This document shows positions 10,829-21,428 of a stretch of DNA of 64,000 nt, in pieces (the stretch's first letter is position 1; each line of letters opens with the position of its first letter). The translations under genes and the position numbers were made by a program. Source of the DNA: Gallionella sp. (GTDB lineage Bacteria; Pseudomonadota; Gammaproteobacteria; Burkholderiales; Gallionellaceae); NCBI GenBank assembly GCA_028710525.1, contig JAQTTY010000008.1:88136-152135 (forward strand). The letters are read 5' to 3'. The notes beneath the pieces are model-generated. The model saw only the letters and a program-made list of their open reading frames with translations. It had not been told where the DNA came from and ran no database searches.

Positions 10829-10893
10829 CTTCGAAGGAGCGCGAATTATACGTATACAGACTTTTCTGTCAACGCAAAATCAGCGCAAATTCT

Positions 10894-11571
10894 CTAATTT
10901 CTATAAGTCGTGGGATCCGCAACCCCTGCTGTAGCAAAACCAGCGCTGCGCAAACGGCATGAATCACACACACCGCAGGCGCGCCCCTGCTCATCAGCTT
11001 GATAGCAGGACACTGTCAGCGAGTAATCCACACCCAGACGCGTACCCTCAGTGACGATCTCCGCCTTACTCATATGCAACAGCGGCGCATGTATATGCAG
11101 TACCTGACCTTCCACCGCAGCCTTGGTGGCGAGGTTCGCCATGCGCTCGAAGGCTGCGATATAGGCGGGACGGCAATCAGGATAACCCGAGTAATCAACT
11201 GCATTGATACCGACGAAGATGTGATTGGCATGCAGCACCTCAGCCCAAGCTAGGGCCATGGACAACATGATGGTGTTGCGCGCTGGCACATAGGTGGAAG
11301 GAATGCCGGCACTGGGCAACTCTGGGACCGCGATCTTGTTGTCTGTCAGCGAAGAACCACCGAATCCGGTCAGATCGATATTGACCACGCGCAACTCTTG
11401 CGCGCCCAGACTGCGTGCCACACGTTGCGCAGCTGCCAACTCTGCGTGATGACGCTGACCATAGTCCACACTCAAGGCATAACAGGTATAGCCCTGCTCA
11501 CGTGCCATTGCCAGCACCGTCGCTGAATCCAAACCACCCGATAACAATACGACCGCGTTCTTCATAATCAA
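10894..11571 (-). CDS. queC: 7-cyano-7-deazaguanine synthase
   Basis: [50 protein letters not shown]. Confidence 0.97.
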   Translation of the reverse strand: MIMKNAVVLLSGGLDSATVLAMAREQGYTCYALSVDYGQRHHAELAAAQRVARSLGAQELRVVNIDLTGFGGSSLTDNKIAVPELPSAGIPSTYVPARNTIMLSMALAWAEVLHANHIFVGINAVDYSGYPDCRPAYIAAFERMANLATKAAVEGQVLHIHAPLLHMSKAEIVTEGTRLGVDYSLTVSCYQADEQGRACGVCDSCRLRSAGFATAGVADPTTYRN

Positions 11572-12227
11572 TGCCCCGCCGCATCACGCCACAGCAGCTT
11601 GTGCAACTGTACCTGCAGCCTGACTGGCAGATGGTCGCGCAATATCCACTCCGCCAGATGTGTGGGATTCACTGCGCCATGCACAGGGGAAAATAATATC
11701 GGGCATTTGGCTGCAAGGTCATATTGCTCGATGATGTCGCACGCCCACAGATAGTCAGCCTCATCACACAACACGAACTTGATCTCGTCATGCGGATTCA
11801 GCAGGGCCAGATTCTCCCAGCGATTCTTGGCCTCCTCACCGGACCCCGGAGTCTTGATGTCGACCACGCGCATCACACGCGCATCGACTTCACTGATATC
11901 CATCGCCCCGCCAGTCTCCAAAGACACTTCATAGCCGGCATCACACAAGGCGCGCAACAAAACAATGCAGTTCTTCTGCGCCAGCGGTTCGCCACCTGTC
12001 ACCGTCACATAGCGTGGCTTATAGTCTGCCACTTGCTCCAGTACGGTAGAGATGCTCACGGTCTCACCACCCGTGAAAGCGTAAGCGGTATCGCAATAGG
12101 TGCAACGCAAAGGACATCCAGTCAGGCGCACGAACACCGTAGGCAGGCCGACACGCTTGGTCTCGCCCTGCAGAGAATAAAACACCTCAGTGATGCGCAG
12201 TGTCGCGCTGGTATCGATAGCTAACAT
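11568..12227 (-). CDS. queE: 7-carboxy-7-deazaguanine synthase (radical SAM)
   Basis: [47 protein letters not shown]. Confidence 0.96.
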   Translation of the reverse strand: MLAIDTSATLRITEVFYSLQGETKRVGLPTVFVRLTGCPLRCTYCDTAYAFTGGETVSISTVLEQVADYKPRYVTVTGGEPLAQKNCIVLLRALCDAGYEVSLETGGAMDISEVDARVMRVVDIKTPGSGEEAKNRWENLALLNPHDEIKFVLCDEADYLWACDIIEQYDLAAKCPILFSPVHGAVNPTHLAEWILRDHLPVRLQVQLHKLLWRDAAGH

Positions 12228-12233
12228 AAGGAA

Positions 12234-12983
12234 CTACTTGGCTGCAGCGAGTTTGCGAGCCTTGTCGGCAGCAGCTGAGTCTGGATATTTTGCGATGAGT
12301 TGTTTGAGCGTCTTTTGTGCAGCGGCGGTCTGTTTCAGCCATTGCTGACTGAGTGCCATGCCTAGCATAGCGTCGGCCACCTTGGCGGACTTGGGATAGT
12401 CGTTCAACATGCGTTCGTAACTTAACACCGCGCCTTTATGGTCTTTCGACCCCGCTTGTGCGCCGCCCAGCCAGTACAAGGCATTAGGCACATGCACAGA
12501 ATCGGGATACTTCTTGAGGAAGTCCTGAAAGGCTTTGACCGCATTCACATTATTCCCTGCCGGCACCCATGCGTACGCTGCCTCTATGGCGCGATTCTCA
12601 AGGGCGGGATCGGATGGATCGCCACTGGCGACAGTGGCATCCGAGCTGGGTGTCGCGGATTCGAACTTGCGCAAGCGCGTGTCCAGATCCACATAAAAAT
12701 CCTTTTCGCGTTTCTCGGCATCTTGCAAGCCGTGAGCGAGTTCTTCATTCTGACCGCGCAGATCGCGCAGCTGAGTCTTGATTTCGTCAAGCTGACCCTG
12801 TAAATCCAATAAGGACTTGGTCTGTTGCTTGGTGACATTTTCTACATTCAATGCTTCCAACTGCAGCACACGTGCCTCCAACTTATCAATCTGTTTATGC
12901 GCCTCGTCGTCCGAAAACAAGCCCGCTTGCGCGGGCAAGGCGATACATAGACCCAACAGAATGGAAGCACGCAGCTGTAGCAT
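12234..12983 (-). CDS. cpoB: Tol-Pal system coordinator CpoB/YbgF
   Basis: Signal peptide, coiled coil, TPR repeats (YPDSVHVPNALYWLGGAQ); directly downstream of pal. Confidence 0.92.
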   Translation of the reverse strand: MLQLRASILLGLCIALPAQAGLFSDDEAHKQIDKLEARVLQLEALNVENVTKQQTKSLLDLQGQLDEIKTQLRDLRGQNEELAHGLQDAEKREKDFYVDLDTRLRKFESATPSSDATVASGDPSDPALENRAIEAAYAWVPAGNNVNAVKAFQDFLKKYPDSVHVPNALYWLGGAQAGSKDHKGAVLSYERMLNDYPKSAKVADAMLGMALSQQWLKQTAAAQKTLKQLIAKYPDSAAADKARKLAAAK

Positions 12984-12987
12984 CTGA

Positions 12988-13503
12988 TTACTGAGCGTAG
13001 TTCAGATCGGTACGACGGTTCTGAGACCAAGCTGCTTCGTCATGACCAGTCGCTTTTGGCTTCTCTTCACCATAACTCACTGAACTAACTTGTGCAGAAG
13101 CTGCACCGCTCAACTTCAACAGCTTAGCAACGCCATCTGCACGACGCTGACCCAATGCCAAGTTGTATTCGTTGCTACCGCGCTCGTCAGCGTAACCAGC
13201 GACTTCTACTTTGCGTGCAGCATGCTCGCTCAAGTATTTGCCGTGCGCTTGCAGCATGGCAGTGTCTTCAGCAGGAACCGCATCTTTGTCGAAAGCATAG
13301 TAAATGCTACGCTTAGCCAAGATACTGGCTGGGTCGTTCAAAGGATCTACTGCAACTACTGGAGCCGGTGCTGGAGCGGGAGCTGGTGCAGCAACTGCAA
13401 CAGGTGCTGGAGCGGGAGCAGGTGCTGCAGCTTCAGGAGCCTTCTGGCTAGCACAAGCAGCTAACAGATTGACGAGTACAACACTGATAACAAGTTTCTT
13501 CAT
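12988..13503 (-). CDS. pal: Peptidoglycan-associated lipoprotein Pal
   Basis: Lipobox LLAACAS, Ala/Pro linker, OmpA-like IYYAFDKDAV...VEVAGYADERGSNEYNLALGQRRADGV. Confidence 0.97.
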   Translation of the reverse strand: MKKLVISVVLVNLLAACASQKAPEAAAPAPAPAPVAVAAPAPAPAPAPVVAVDPLNDPASILAKRSIYYAFDKDAVPAEDTAMLQAHGKYLSEHAARKVEVAGYADERGSNEYNLALGQRRADGVAKLLKLSGAASAQVSSVSYGEEKPKATGHDEAAWSQNRRTDLNYAQ

Positions 13504-13527
13504 GTTATTTCCCTTCTTAAAGATTGA

Positions 13528-14793
13528 TTAAAGATGTGGACCCCACACCGGTTCCCGTGCATCGCCGCTTTGTGTGAACATACGCTGCTTAACACGACCA
13601 TCGCTGGAAACGCTTGCCAATATACCACGACCATTGGCTTCGCTGGCGAAGAGGATGAGTTTGTCATTGGGTGCATAGCTAGGTTTTTTCTCCCAGCCTC
13701 CATCGCTAATGATCTGCATCTGACCGGTCAGGAAGTCTTGAGTAGTGATATAGAACTGGCCATTGGCACGATGCGTGAAAACAAAGCTCTTGCCATCGTG
13801 ACTATGACGCGGTGAGTAGTTACTCCCCTCGCCGAAGGTCAAACGCTGCACTGGACCACCTGCCACTGCCATGCGGTAGACCTGTGCGCTGCCGCCGCGA
13901 TCTGAGGTAAACAACAACCACTGCCCATCCGGCGAGAAGTTGGGTTCGGTATCTATCCCTTCGCTGAAGGTGAGACGTCGCAATTTGCTACCGTCGGCAT
14001 TCATCATATATATCTGCGAGCTCCCATCGCGCGTCAGCACCACGGCGAGTTGTTTGCCATCCGGCGACCAGGCTGGCGCACTATTGCTACCAGGAAAGTC
14101 TGCCAGCATCCTGCGCTGATTTGAGTACACCGATTGTGCGAAAACGGCCGCGTGGCCAGTTTCGAAACTGACATAAGCTATTTGCTTGCCATCAAACGAC
14201 CAAGCCGGCGACATGATGGGTTCGTTCTGTGCCAACACGGTCTGTTCGTTGTAGCCGTCACTATCCGCGACCACCAATCGATATTTGCTGCCATTACGGT
14301 TCACATAAGCGATACGGGTACTGAACACCCCTTGGTCTCCGGTGAGCTTTTGGTAGATCACATCGGAGATACGATGGCCGATTGCGCGCAGTTGCACCTC
14401 TTTTGCAGATACTACTTCGCCCACTATGCCCACTTGCTTGACCACATCGAGCAAGCGAAACTTGGCGCTGATGCGCCCCTGCTCCCGACTCACCGTGCCA
14501 ATAGCGATCGCCTCGGCACCACTGGCTTGCCAATCGGGATAGTTCACCTCGCCCGGCTCATGCGGGGTCTTACCTGCAACATCGACTAACTTGAATAAGC
14601 CGCTACGGGTCAAATCGCCAACCACCACTTCGTTGATCGCCGCCGCCAGCTTGGCATCTCCGCCCATAGGCACGATAGCGACAGGTATCTGATGCTCGCC
14701 TGCTCCTATGATCTCTATGGTCAGCTCGGCGTGTGCCGATACGGACAGAGCCAGTAGAGACGCACCCAACAGTGCGTGGAATACTTTCAACAT
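13528..14793 (-). CDS. tolB: Tol-Pal system beta-propeller protein TolB
   Basis: N-terminal domain then repeated WSPDGKQLAVVLTRDGSSQIYMMNADGS / FSPDGQWLLFTSDRGGSAQVYRM propeller motifs. Confidence 0.97.
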   Translation of the reverse strand: MLKVFHALLGASLLALSVSAHAELTIEIIGAGEHQIPVAIVPMGGDAKLAAAINEVVVGDLTRSGLFKLVDVAGKTPHEPGEVNYPDWQASGAEAIAIGTVSREQGRISAKFRLLDVVKQVGIVGEVVSAKEVQLRAIGHRISDVIYQKLTGDQGVFSTRIAYVNRNGSKYRLVVADSDGYNEQTVLAQNEPIMSPAWSFDGKQIAYVSFETGHAAVFAQSVYSNQRRMLADFPGSNSAPAWSPDGKQLAVVLTRDGSSQIYMMNADGSKLRRLTFSEGIDTEPNFSPDGQWLLFTSDRGGSAQVYRMAVAGGPVQRLTFGEGSNYSPRHSHDGKSFVFTHRANGQFYITTQDFLTGQMQIISDGGWEKKPSYAPNDKLILFASEANGRGILASVSSDGRVKQRMFTQSGDAREPVWGPHL

Positions 14794-14805
14794 CGATGAC
14801 TTTCC

Positions 14806-15534
14806 TTATTCGTTAGGTTTGAACTTCAATCTCAATTCACGAAAGCGATTGAACATATTTGGGTCGGACGGCAGCGGCAAAGGCTGCGACTTGAGGATGG
14901 CACGCTCCACGGCATTATCGTAAAGAGCGTTGCCACTGGACTGCGTCAGTCGTGCACTCAACACCGTGCCACCGGGTAGTAGTGTCACCGAAAATATCGC
15001 CAGTGCGTCCTTAGGTACAGATGACAAATCACCAGCAATGTTTCGCCGAATTTTATCGTGAATCTTTCCACTGTATTCATCCACTACTTTACCCACCGCA
15101 GCGGCTTGTGCAGCTTGTTCGGCGTGCAAACGCGCGGCCTCCAATTCCTGTGCGCTAGGCTGAATTGGCTTGGGTGGTGCCTTTACTTCAGGTGGTTTGG
15201 GTTTAGTGACTAACTTTTCCACGGGCTTAACTTCGACAGGCTTAGGCACAGGCTTCTTGGTGGGCAACACGATATCGGGTTTGATCACTACTGGCTGTTG
15301 CACAGGCTGAACTTCCGGCTCTATCTGTTTGACCGAGGGCGGCACAACCTTGGGCTGAGCTTGAGGCTCGACCACATCGTCCGGCAGACTCTGCCAAAGT
15401 TGCACGCTCATCACAGCGGGTTGTTGGTTCTGCCAAGTAAAACCAAAATACAGCAAAGCAAAAAATGCACCGTGCACGAACAGCGCGAGCATGCCCGCCG
15501 GTAAGCTGTAATTGTCAGTGTAGGTCGCGTTCAT
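14806..15534 (-). CDS. tolA: Tol-Pal system protein TolA (TonB C-terminal type)
   Basis: N-terminal TM, Pro/Lys-rich linker, C-terminal YSGKIHDKIRRNI...SVTLLPGGTVLSARLTQSSGNALYDNAVERAI. Confidence 0.93.
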   Translation of the reverse strand: MNATYTDNYSLPAGMLALFVHGAFFALLYFGFTWQNQQPAVMSVQLWQSLPDDVVEPQAQPKVVPPSVKQIEPEVQPVQQPVVIKPDIVLPTKKPVPKPVEVKPVEKLVTKPKPPEVKAPPKPIQPSAQELEAARLHAEQAAQAAAVGKVVDEYSGKIHDKIRRNIAGDLSSVPKDALAIFSVTLLPGGTVLSARLTQSSGNALYDNAVERAILKSQPLPLPSDPNMFNRFRELRLKFKPNE

Positions 15535-15956
15535 TTACCTTTGGCTTGGGTCAACAGACCGATCTTCTGGATATTCTGCTGCTGCAGCATATCCATGACG
15601 TTAATCACTTCTTCGTAACGCACGTTCTTGTCAGCAGAGATCACCACCGCCTGATCGACCTTCTTACCCGTCCTAGCCTTGAGCATGGCGATCAACTCCC
15701 CCTTAGACACGCGAAACTCGCGCTCCCCCATGGAATGATCGCGCACCGCCAGTGTCGTGTCTTTCTTGATGATGACTTCCATCGGCGCAACCGCTGGCGC
15801 GATGGATTTGCCTAATTGCGGCAAATCGACCTGCCCCGGATTCATCATCGGTGCAGTGACCATGAAGATCACCAGCAATACCAGCATCACGTCGATATAA
15901 GGCACGACGTTGATCTCATTCATCAGGCGAGTCTTGGAACGACTATTCGATCGCAT
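15531..15956 (-). CDS. tolR: Tol-Pal system protein TolR (ORF opens at 15977; ATG at 15956 preferred)
   Basis: MNEINVVPYIDVMLVLLVIFMVTAPMMNPGQVDLP. The longer start lies inside an inverted-repeat element. Confidence 0.94.
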   Translation of the reverse strand: MRSNSRSKTRLMNEINVVPYIDVMLVLLVIFMVTAPMMNPGQVDLPQLGKSIAPAVAPMEVIIKKDTTLAVRDHSMGEREFRVSKGELIAMLKARTGKKVDQAVVISADKNVRYEEVINVMDMLQQQNIQKIGLLTQAKGK

Positions 15957-15972
15957 AACAACTATTCCTTGG

Positions 15973-16120
15973 AACACCGCTCAAAACCGTAGCGAGCAGG
16001 ATAGATGGCAAGGCGCGAGGACGGAGCGATTGAGGCATACCATAGCGGTAGACGATTGAGCGAGTAACGAGTAACGAGCAACGCAGCCAGCCTTCCGCGC
16101 AGTAGGTTTTGAGTGGTGTT
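15973..16120. repeat. 148-bp inverted-repeat-bounded intergenic element (copy A)
   Basis: Left end AACACCGCTCAAAACC; reverse complement of right end (16105-16120) AACACCACTCAAAACC, 15/16 match. Central TACC-N5-GGTA. Shares interior blocks with 21214-21353. Confidence 0.8.
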
Positions 16121-16797
16121 CATGGCTGGCGTTGAAGCACATTGGAGAACTCCTCGCTGAAGCTCTCGAAGCGAGTCGCCAAACGGTCGATGTCATGCGC
16201 ATAGCGGTTATAGGCAACAACTGCCGGAATCGCGGCGAACAGACCCATCGCTGTCGCGACCAAGGCTTCTGCAATACCTGGCGCGACGTGTGCCAAGGTC
16301 GCCTGACCCACGTTAGCCAAACCACGGAAGGCATTCATGATGCCCCACACCGTGCCGAACAGACCTACATAGGGACTGACCGAACCCACCGAAGCAAGGA
16401 AAGCCAGATGAGATTCCAGCCTATCCATCTCGCGCTGATAAGTCGCACGCATGGCGCGGCGCGTGCCATCCATCACCGCACTCGGGTCCATGGCATGCTG
16501 CTTCTTGAGTTTGACGAACTCGACGAAACCCGCCGAGAAGATGCGCTCCAAGGCACCCACGTCTTTACGGCCCTGCGCGATGGAGAACTTGTACACCTCG
16601 TTGAGGTTAGGATTGCGCCAGAACGCCTCTTCGAATTCACGGGTCAGCTTGGCCTCACGACGGATTGTGAACATCTTCATGAAGATGTACCACCAAGACA
16701 TCATAGAGACGCCCAATAGCAACAGCATCACCAGTTGCACCAATACACTGGCGTTGGCAATTAGATGGATAAACGATAAGTCTTGAACCACTTCCAT
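16120..16797 (-). CDS. tolQ: Tol-Pal system protein TolQ
   Basis: MEVVQDLSFIHLIANASVLVQLVMLLLLG..., SVSPYVGLFGTVWGIMNAFRGL, GIAEALVATAMGLFAAIPAVVAYN. Confidence 0.97.
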   Translation of the reverse strand: MEVVQDLSFIHLIANASVLVQLVMLLLLGVSMMSWWYIFMKMFTIRREAKLTREFEEAFWRNPNLNEVYKFSIAQGRKDVGALERIFSAGFVEFVKLKKQHAMDPSAVMDGTRRAMRATYQREMDRLESHLAFLASVGSVSPYVGLFGTVWGIMNAFRGLANVGQATLAHVAPGIAEALVATAMGLFAAIPAVVAYNRYAHDIDRLATRFESFSEEFSNVLQRQP

Positions 16798-16810
16798 ATT
16801 TATTCCCTAC

Positions 16811-17221
16811 TTAAATCTTCCATTTTTCGCGTAAAACTTCCGGCACGCTCACCGGCTTGAAAGTCTCCAGCGCGACACAAACCAGATGCACTTCAGCTTC
16901 GGTCAGCAACTGCTCACCACGCCGTACGGTCTGCTTCAGCGTAACTCGACTACGGCCAATCTCTTTGACTTGCGCCGTGACTTCCAGCATGTCATCGAGC
17001 AAGGCGGGCTTGAGATACTCTACTTGCATGGAACGCACCACGAACACCACGCCAAACTCTTTCATCAGCGCGCCATTGCTAAAGCCGCACACATCACGCA
17101 ACCACTCAGTCCGTGCGCGCTCCATAAAGTTCACATAGCTACCGTGATAAACCACGCCACCAGCATCAGTGTCTTGGAAATACACACGCAGCGGCAAACT
17201 AAACACCTTATGTTTACTCAT
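16811..17221 (-). CDS. ybgC: Tol-Pal system-associated acyl-CoA thioesterase YbgC
   Basis: [32 protein letters not shown] hot-dog thioesterase motif; start chosen at MSKHKV. Confidence 0.95.
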   Translation of the reverse strand: MSKHKVFSLPLRVYFQDTDAGGVVYHGSYVNFMERARTEWLRDVCGFSNGALMKEFGVVFVVRSMQVEYLKPALLDDMLEVTAQVKEIGRSRVTLKQTVRRGEQLLTEAEVHLVCVALETFKPVSVPEVLREKWKI

Positions 17222-18272
17222 CGAGCAGATCTCCGCTGACTGGGGTGGCATTCACCACCTTCAAGCCAAAATGTTGATAGGCATGTGCGGTCGCCATACG
17301 GCCACGCGGGGTACGTTGCAGATAACCCTGCTGGATCAAATAGGGTTCCAACACGTCTTCTATCGTGTCGCGCTCTTCGCCTATCGCAGCAGCAAGGTTA
17401 TCCACGCCTACCGGCCCGCCTAGGAATTTCTCGATGACAGTAAGTAGCAGCTTGCGGTCCATCAGGTCCAGCCCTTGCGAATCGACATCCAGCATGGTCA
17501 ATGCGGCATCGGCCACTGCGCGTGTCGCATCGCCGCCCGCCTTCACATCGGAGTAATCGCGCACGCGGCGTAACAAACGATTGGCGATACGCGGCGTACC
17601 GCGCGCACGCTTGGCGATTTCCAGCGCGCCATCATGCGCAAGATTCATCTCCAATAAACCCGAAGAGCGCATCACGATGCGCTGCAATTCTTCTGGCGTA
17701 TAGAACTCTAGCCGCGCCACGATACCGAAGCGGTCACGCAAGGGATTGGTCAACATGCCCGCTCGAGTAGTCGCGCCCACCAGCGTGAACGGCGGCAAGT
17801 CCAGCTTCACCGAACGCGCTGCTGGGCCTTCACCGATCATGATGTCGATCTGATAGTCCTCTAGCGCGGGATACAAGATCTCTTCCACCACCGGCGACAA
17901 ACGATGTATCTCATCGATAAACAACACGTCATTCGGCTCTAGGTTGGTCAGCAAGGCCGCGAGATCGCCCGCGCGCTCCAACACGGGCCCAGAAGTGTGG
18001 CGGATGTTCACACCCATCTCGCGCGCGATGATCTGCGCAAGCGTGGTCTTGCCTAGCCCCGGCGGGCCAAACAACAACACATGATCGAGCGGTTCGCTGC
18101 GCTGCTTGGCCGCTTGTATGAAAATCTCCAACTGCCCGCGTATCTTCTCCTGCCCGACATATTCGTCTAGCTGTTTGGGACGCAACGCGCGCTCCAATGC
18201 TTCCTCTTGCCTAGAAGCAACAGCGGGCGTCGTGAGGCGCGGTTCAGTGGTGAGATTGTCGCTGTGTATCAT
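17214..18272 (-). CDS. ruvB: Holliday junction branch migration helicase RuvB
   Basis: [29 protein letters not shown]...[18 protein letters not shown]...[12 protein letters not shown]. Confidence 0.98.
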   Translation of the reverse strand: MIHSDNLTTEPRLTTPAVASRQEEALERALRPKQLDEYVGQEKIRGQLEIFIQAAKQRSEPLDHVLLFGPPGLGKTTLAQIIAREMGVNIRHTSGPVLERAGDLAALLTNLEPNDVLFIDEIHRLSPVVEEILYPALEDYQIDIMIGEGPAARSVKLDLPPFTLVGATTRAGMLTNPLRDRFGIVARLEFYTPEELQRIVMRSSGLLEMNLAHDGALEIAKRARGTPRIANRLLRRVRDYSDVKAGGDATRAVADAALTMLDVDSQGLDLMDRKLLLTVIEKFLGGPVGVDNLAAAIGEERDTIEDVLEPYLIQQGYLQRTPRGRMATAHAYQHFGLKVVNATPVSGDLLDE

Positions 18273-18850
18273 GTTTTCGATAATGCTTTAAGTGCAAGTC
18301 GGATACCGTCCGACACGCTGCTGTCTTTAGGCAATTGCTTAGCCGCCCAATCCGCTTCTTTCTCGTTGTAGCCCAAAGCTTGTAGCGCATTGATGATATC
18401 GCTGCTGGCGGATGCGGCTACCGTGCTGTGCGCACTGGCTACACCCGTCACAGAGAACTTGCCTTGCAGTTCCAGTAGTAGACGCTCGGCTGTCTTCTTG
18501 CCCACGCCGGGTATCTTGGTCAGACGTGCTGCATCCTTATTCACTATCGCAACGGTGAGGTCGTTGATGCTCAGTCCTGACAACACGCTGAGTGCCAGCT
18601 TGGGGCCGACGCCGCTGATCTTAAGCAACTGGCGGAACGCGATGCGTTCCTCGTTCGTCAGAAATCCGTACAGCAGCTGCGCGTCTTCGCGCACCACGAA
18701 CTGCGTGTGCAGCACCACCTTCTCGTGCAGCGCGGGCAGGTTGTAGAAGGTGCTCATCGGCACATCCACTTCATAGCCCACGCCCTGCACGTCCAGCAAT
18801 ATCTGCGGCGGGTTCTTTTCCAACAAGATTCCTGCAAGCCTGCCTATCAT
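18269..18850 (-). CDS. ruvA: Holliday junction branch migration protein RuvA
   Basis: [39 protein letters not shown]..., [31 protein letters not shown]. Confidence 0.97.
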   Translation of the reverse strand: MIGRLAGILLEKNPPQILLDVQGVGYEVDVPMSTFYNLPALHEKVVLHTQFVVREDAQLLYGFLTNEERIAFRQLLKISGVGPKLALSVLSGLSINDLTVAIVNKDAARLTKIPGVGKKTAERLLLELQGKFSVTGVASAHSTVAASASSDIINALQALGYNEKEADWAAKQLPKDSSVSDGIRLALKALSKT

Positions 18851-18854
18851 TCTC

Positions 18855-19787
18855 TCATCCCAAAATTAAACCCAACGACAACAGCGCGCCATGCGCCAAC
18901 ATTGCGACTATGGTCAGCTTGATGGCATCCGCCAAACGTTGCGGCTGTGCAGCGTGGCGAAACAACTCACGTGTCGCTTGCACACTCAAGGGCAGCGCAA
19001 TGAACGCTAACAGTGCCAACTTAGGCAACCAAAGCTGCGACACGCATAGTAACAACCATCCGTACGCCAGCAGCACGATCAATACATAACCCCAGCGCGC
19101 CTGATTCACTTCCAATCTAGCCACCCAGTGCAGCTTACCTGCCACCCTATCCGCAGTGCGGTCGGGGAACTGGTTGATATACAGCAGATTCGCCGTCAAC
19201 AAGGCATACGACAAGCCCGCGATAAAAGGCGTGCTGGAAAACCCTTTGCGCTGCACCATATCCGCTCCTACTGTGATCAACAGGATACCTGCTGTCACAC
19301 AGAACTCACCCAAACCGCGACCGACCAGCTTGAACGGCGGCGCGGAATACGCCCAGCCGATGAATAGTCCTGCCAACCCTACGTACATCAGTTGCGGCGT
19401 GGAGCGAGCCATCAACCACACACCCGCTACGGCCACGCCCAGCATCAGCGCAATACCGAAGTTGCGTGTCTGCGCCAGACTCAATACTCCGTTCTGTATA
19501 AAACGGCTGCCACCGGTAAAGGGGAAGATGCGTTCTGTGTTCTGCGCATCAGTACCGTTAAGCGCGTCATAGTAATCGTTCAACACGTTCACGCCGGCAT
19601 GCGCCATCAGCGCGAAAGACAAAGTGACCAAGGCAAGCACAGCATCAAATGCCACACCTTCGTGCCACAGCATCGCTAATCCAATCAGACCTGCCATCAG
19701 GCTAGCCGTCAGAAAGGCTGGACGGGTCGCGGCAAAATAACAGGCCCAAGGATTGCTGTAAGTACTGAGGGTCGGCTCCATACTCAT
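18855..19787 (-). CDS. UbiA-family (MenA-like) polyprenyltransferase
   Basis: Polytopic; [14 protein letters not shown] and [14 protein letters not shown] aspartate-rich prenyltransferase motifs. Confidence 0.85.
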   Translation of the reverse strand: MSMEPTLSTYSNPWACYFAATRPAFLTASLMAGLIGLAMLWHEGVAFDAVLALVTLSFALMAHAGVNVLNDYYDALNGTDAQNTERIFPFTGGSRFIQNGVLSLAQTRNFGIALMLGVAVAGVWLMARSTPQLMYVGLAGLFIGWAYSAPPFKLVGRGLGEFCVTAGILLITVGADMVQRKGFSSTPFIAGLSYALLTANLLYINQFPDRTADRVAGKLHWVARLEVNQARWGYVLIVLLAYGWLLLCVSQLWLPKLALLAFIALPLSVQATRELFRHAAQPQRLADAIKLTIVAMLAHGALLSLGLILG

Positions 19788-20326
19788 ATCAGCCGCCCAC
19801 CTTTAACGCGAAATCCCTTGGTCGCCAAGGCACCCAAGCCTAACCCACCATGCGCATGACAAATCGCGCAGGCCAGCGCGTCGGCCGCATCGGGGCTGGG
19901 CGTGCCGGACAGCTTCAATAATCTTTGCACCATCGCTTGCACCTGCTCTTTATCCGCCAGACCATGCCCCACCACCGCCTGTTTCACTTGCAAAGCGGTG
20001 TACTCACCGACCGGAAGATTCGCCAACACTGCCGCGCAGATCGCCGCACCGCGGGCTTGCCCTAACAACAGCGTCGATTGCGGATTGACGTTGACGAACA
20101 CTTTTTCCACCGCCGCATGCTGCGGCTGATATTGCGCGATGACCTCGCCCAGCGATTCCAAAATGACTTTCAAACGCGGCGGCAAATCGCCAGCGGGCGT
20201 CTTGATGCAACCGCTGCCCACATAGTGCAGCTGCTGCCCGACCTTATCGATGATGCCAAAACCCGTACTACGCAAACCGGGATCGATACCTAGAATTCTG
20301 ATGGAGGATGAGGAAAGGGTACTCAT
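19784..20326 (-). CDS. ruvC: Crossover junction endodeoxyribonuclease RuvC
   Basis: [57 protein letters not shown]. Confidence 0.97.
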   Translation of the reverse strand: MSTLSSSSIRILGIDPGLRSTGFGIIDKVGQQLHYVGSGCIKTPAGDLPPRLKVILESLGEVIAQYQPQHAAVEKVFVNVNPQSTLLLGQARGAAICAAVLANLPVGEYTALQVKQAVVGHGLADKEQVQAMVQRLLKLSGTPSPDAADALACAICHAHGGLGLGALATKGFRVKGGRLI

Positions 20327-20473
20327 CTCAGGCTATTAACACTTATCACTTGTTCCACTTCGTCTGCGCAACGAGAACAAGGCAAGCGCGCAACGACGAG
20401 ACCGTACTGCCTACTACGGCACTGATTCGTACCCCATCGCCAACATTGTTATCGTGATGCAGACAGAGCGAAA

Positions 20474-21199
20474 TCATTCTTCAAACACGGCCGAGGTATA
20501 GACCTCTTGCACATCGTCTAGGTCTTCCAGTGCATCCAATAGCTTTTGCATCTTTACCGCATCGTCGCCGGTGAACAGCACTTCGGCATCGGGCTTCATG
20601 ATGACTTCGCCGAACTCGGGTTTGTAACCGGCAGCTTCCAGCGCCTGCTTTACATTCATAAAGTCTGCGGGGGTGGTGATGACTTCGATACTGCCGTCAT
20701 CGTGACTCACGATATCTTCCGCACCTTCATTGAGCGCCACTTCCAACAGTCCGTTCTCATCGGTGCCGGGTGCGAAGATCATCTGTCCGCAATGTTTGAA
20801 CATGAAGGCGACCGAGCCATCGGTGCCGAGATTGCCACCGTATTTGGTGAAGGCATGGCGTACATCGCCCACGGTGCGGGTCTTGTTGTCGGTCATGCAG
20901 TCCACCATCACCGCCGCACCATTGATGCCATAGCCTTCGTAGCGCAACTCCATATAGTCCACGCCATCCAGCTCGCCCGCGCCGCGTTTGATAGCGCGCT
21001 CGACATTGTCCTTGGGCATGTTGTTGGCATAAGCCTTGTCCATAGCCAGACGCAGACGCGGATTGCCGGTCGCATCACTGCCGCCCATACGTGCCGCGAC
21101 AGTGATCTCCTTGATCAGCCGCGTGAATATCTTGCCGCGCTTCGCGTCCTGTTTACCCTTGCGATGCTGGATGTTTGCCCACTTGCTGTGACCTGCCAT
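20474..21199 (-). CDS. yebC: YebC/PmpR family DNA-binding protein
   Basis: [37 protein letters not shown]... Confidence 0.97.
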   Translation of the reverse strand: MAGHSKWANIQHRKGKQDAKRGKIFTRLIKEITVAARMGGSDATGNPRLRLAMDKAYANNMPKDNVERAIKRGAGELDGVDYMELRYEGYGINGAAVMVDCMTDNKTRTVGDVRHAFTKYGGNLGTDGSVAFMFKHCGQMIFAPGTDENGLLEVALNEGAEDIVSHDDGSIEVITTPADFMNVKQALEAAGYKPEFGEVIMKPDAEVLFTGDDAVKMQKLLDALEDLDDVQEVYTSAVFEE

Positions 21200-21213
21200 T
21201 CGTATTCTCCGAA

Positions 21214-21353
21214 AACACCTCGAACAACCTACTGCGCGGCCCGATTGCGGCGTTGCGCGGTGCTCATTTCCTCGCCTACCAATGTGGTATGTCTCGTCAC
21301 TCCGCTCCGTGCGTCTTGCACTCGGGTCGCTCGCGACGATTGTTCGAGGTATT
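21214..21353. repeat. 140-bp inverted-repeat-bounded intergenic element (copy B)
   Basis: Left AACACCTCGAACAA; reverse complement of right end (21340-21353) AATACCTCGAACAA, 13/14 match. Interior CCTACTGCGCGG and TGGTATG blocks shared with the reverse complement of copy A. Confidence 0.78.
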
Positions 21354-21428
21354 AATAATTAATGACGTTCAAAAAAAAAGTTGCGCGATGGTATCATTTC
21401 CGCTTTGTTAACCCAAGAAGCGCAGACC

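Noticed and set aside
13304-13531. Gly/Ala repeat plus-strand ORF (GAGAGAGAATATGAGAGAGAA)
   Set aside because: Antisense reading of the Ala/Pro linker of Pal, not an independent repeat protein.
20345-20470. Possible third copy of the inverted-repeat element between ruvC and yebC
   Set aside because: Only short similarity (CAAGGC, GACGAGAC, central CCGTA...TACGG) and no clear terminal inverted repeats; mentioned but not annotated.
20546-21355. 269-aa plus-strand ORF
   Set aside because: Almost entirely antisense to yebC and the repeat element; low-complexity shadow translation.
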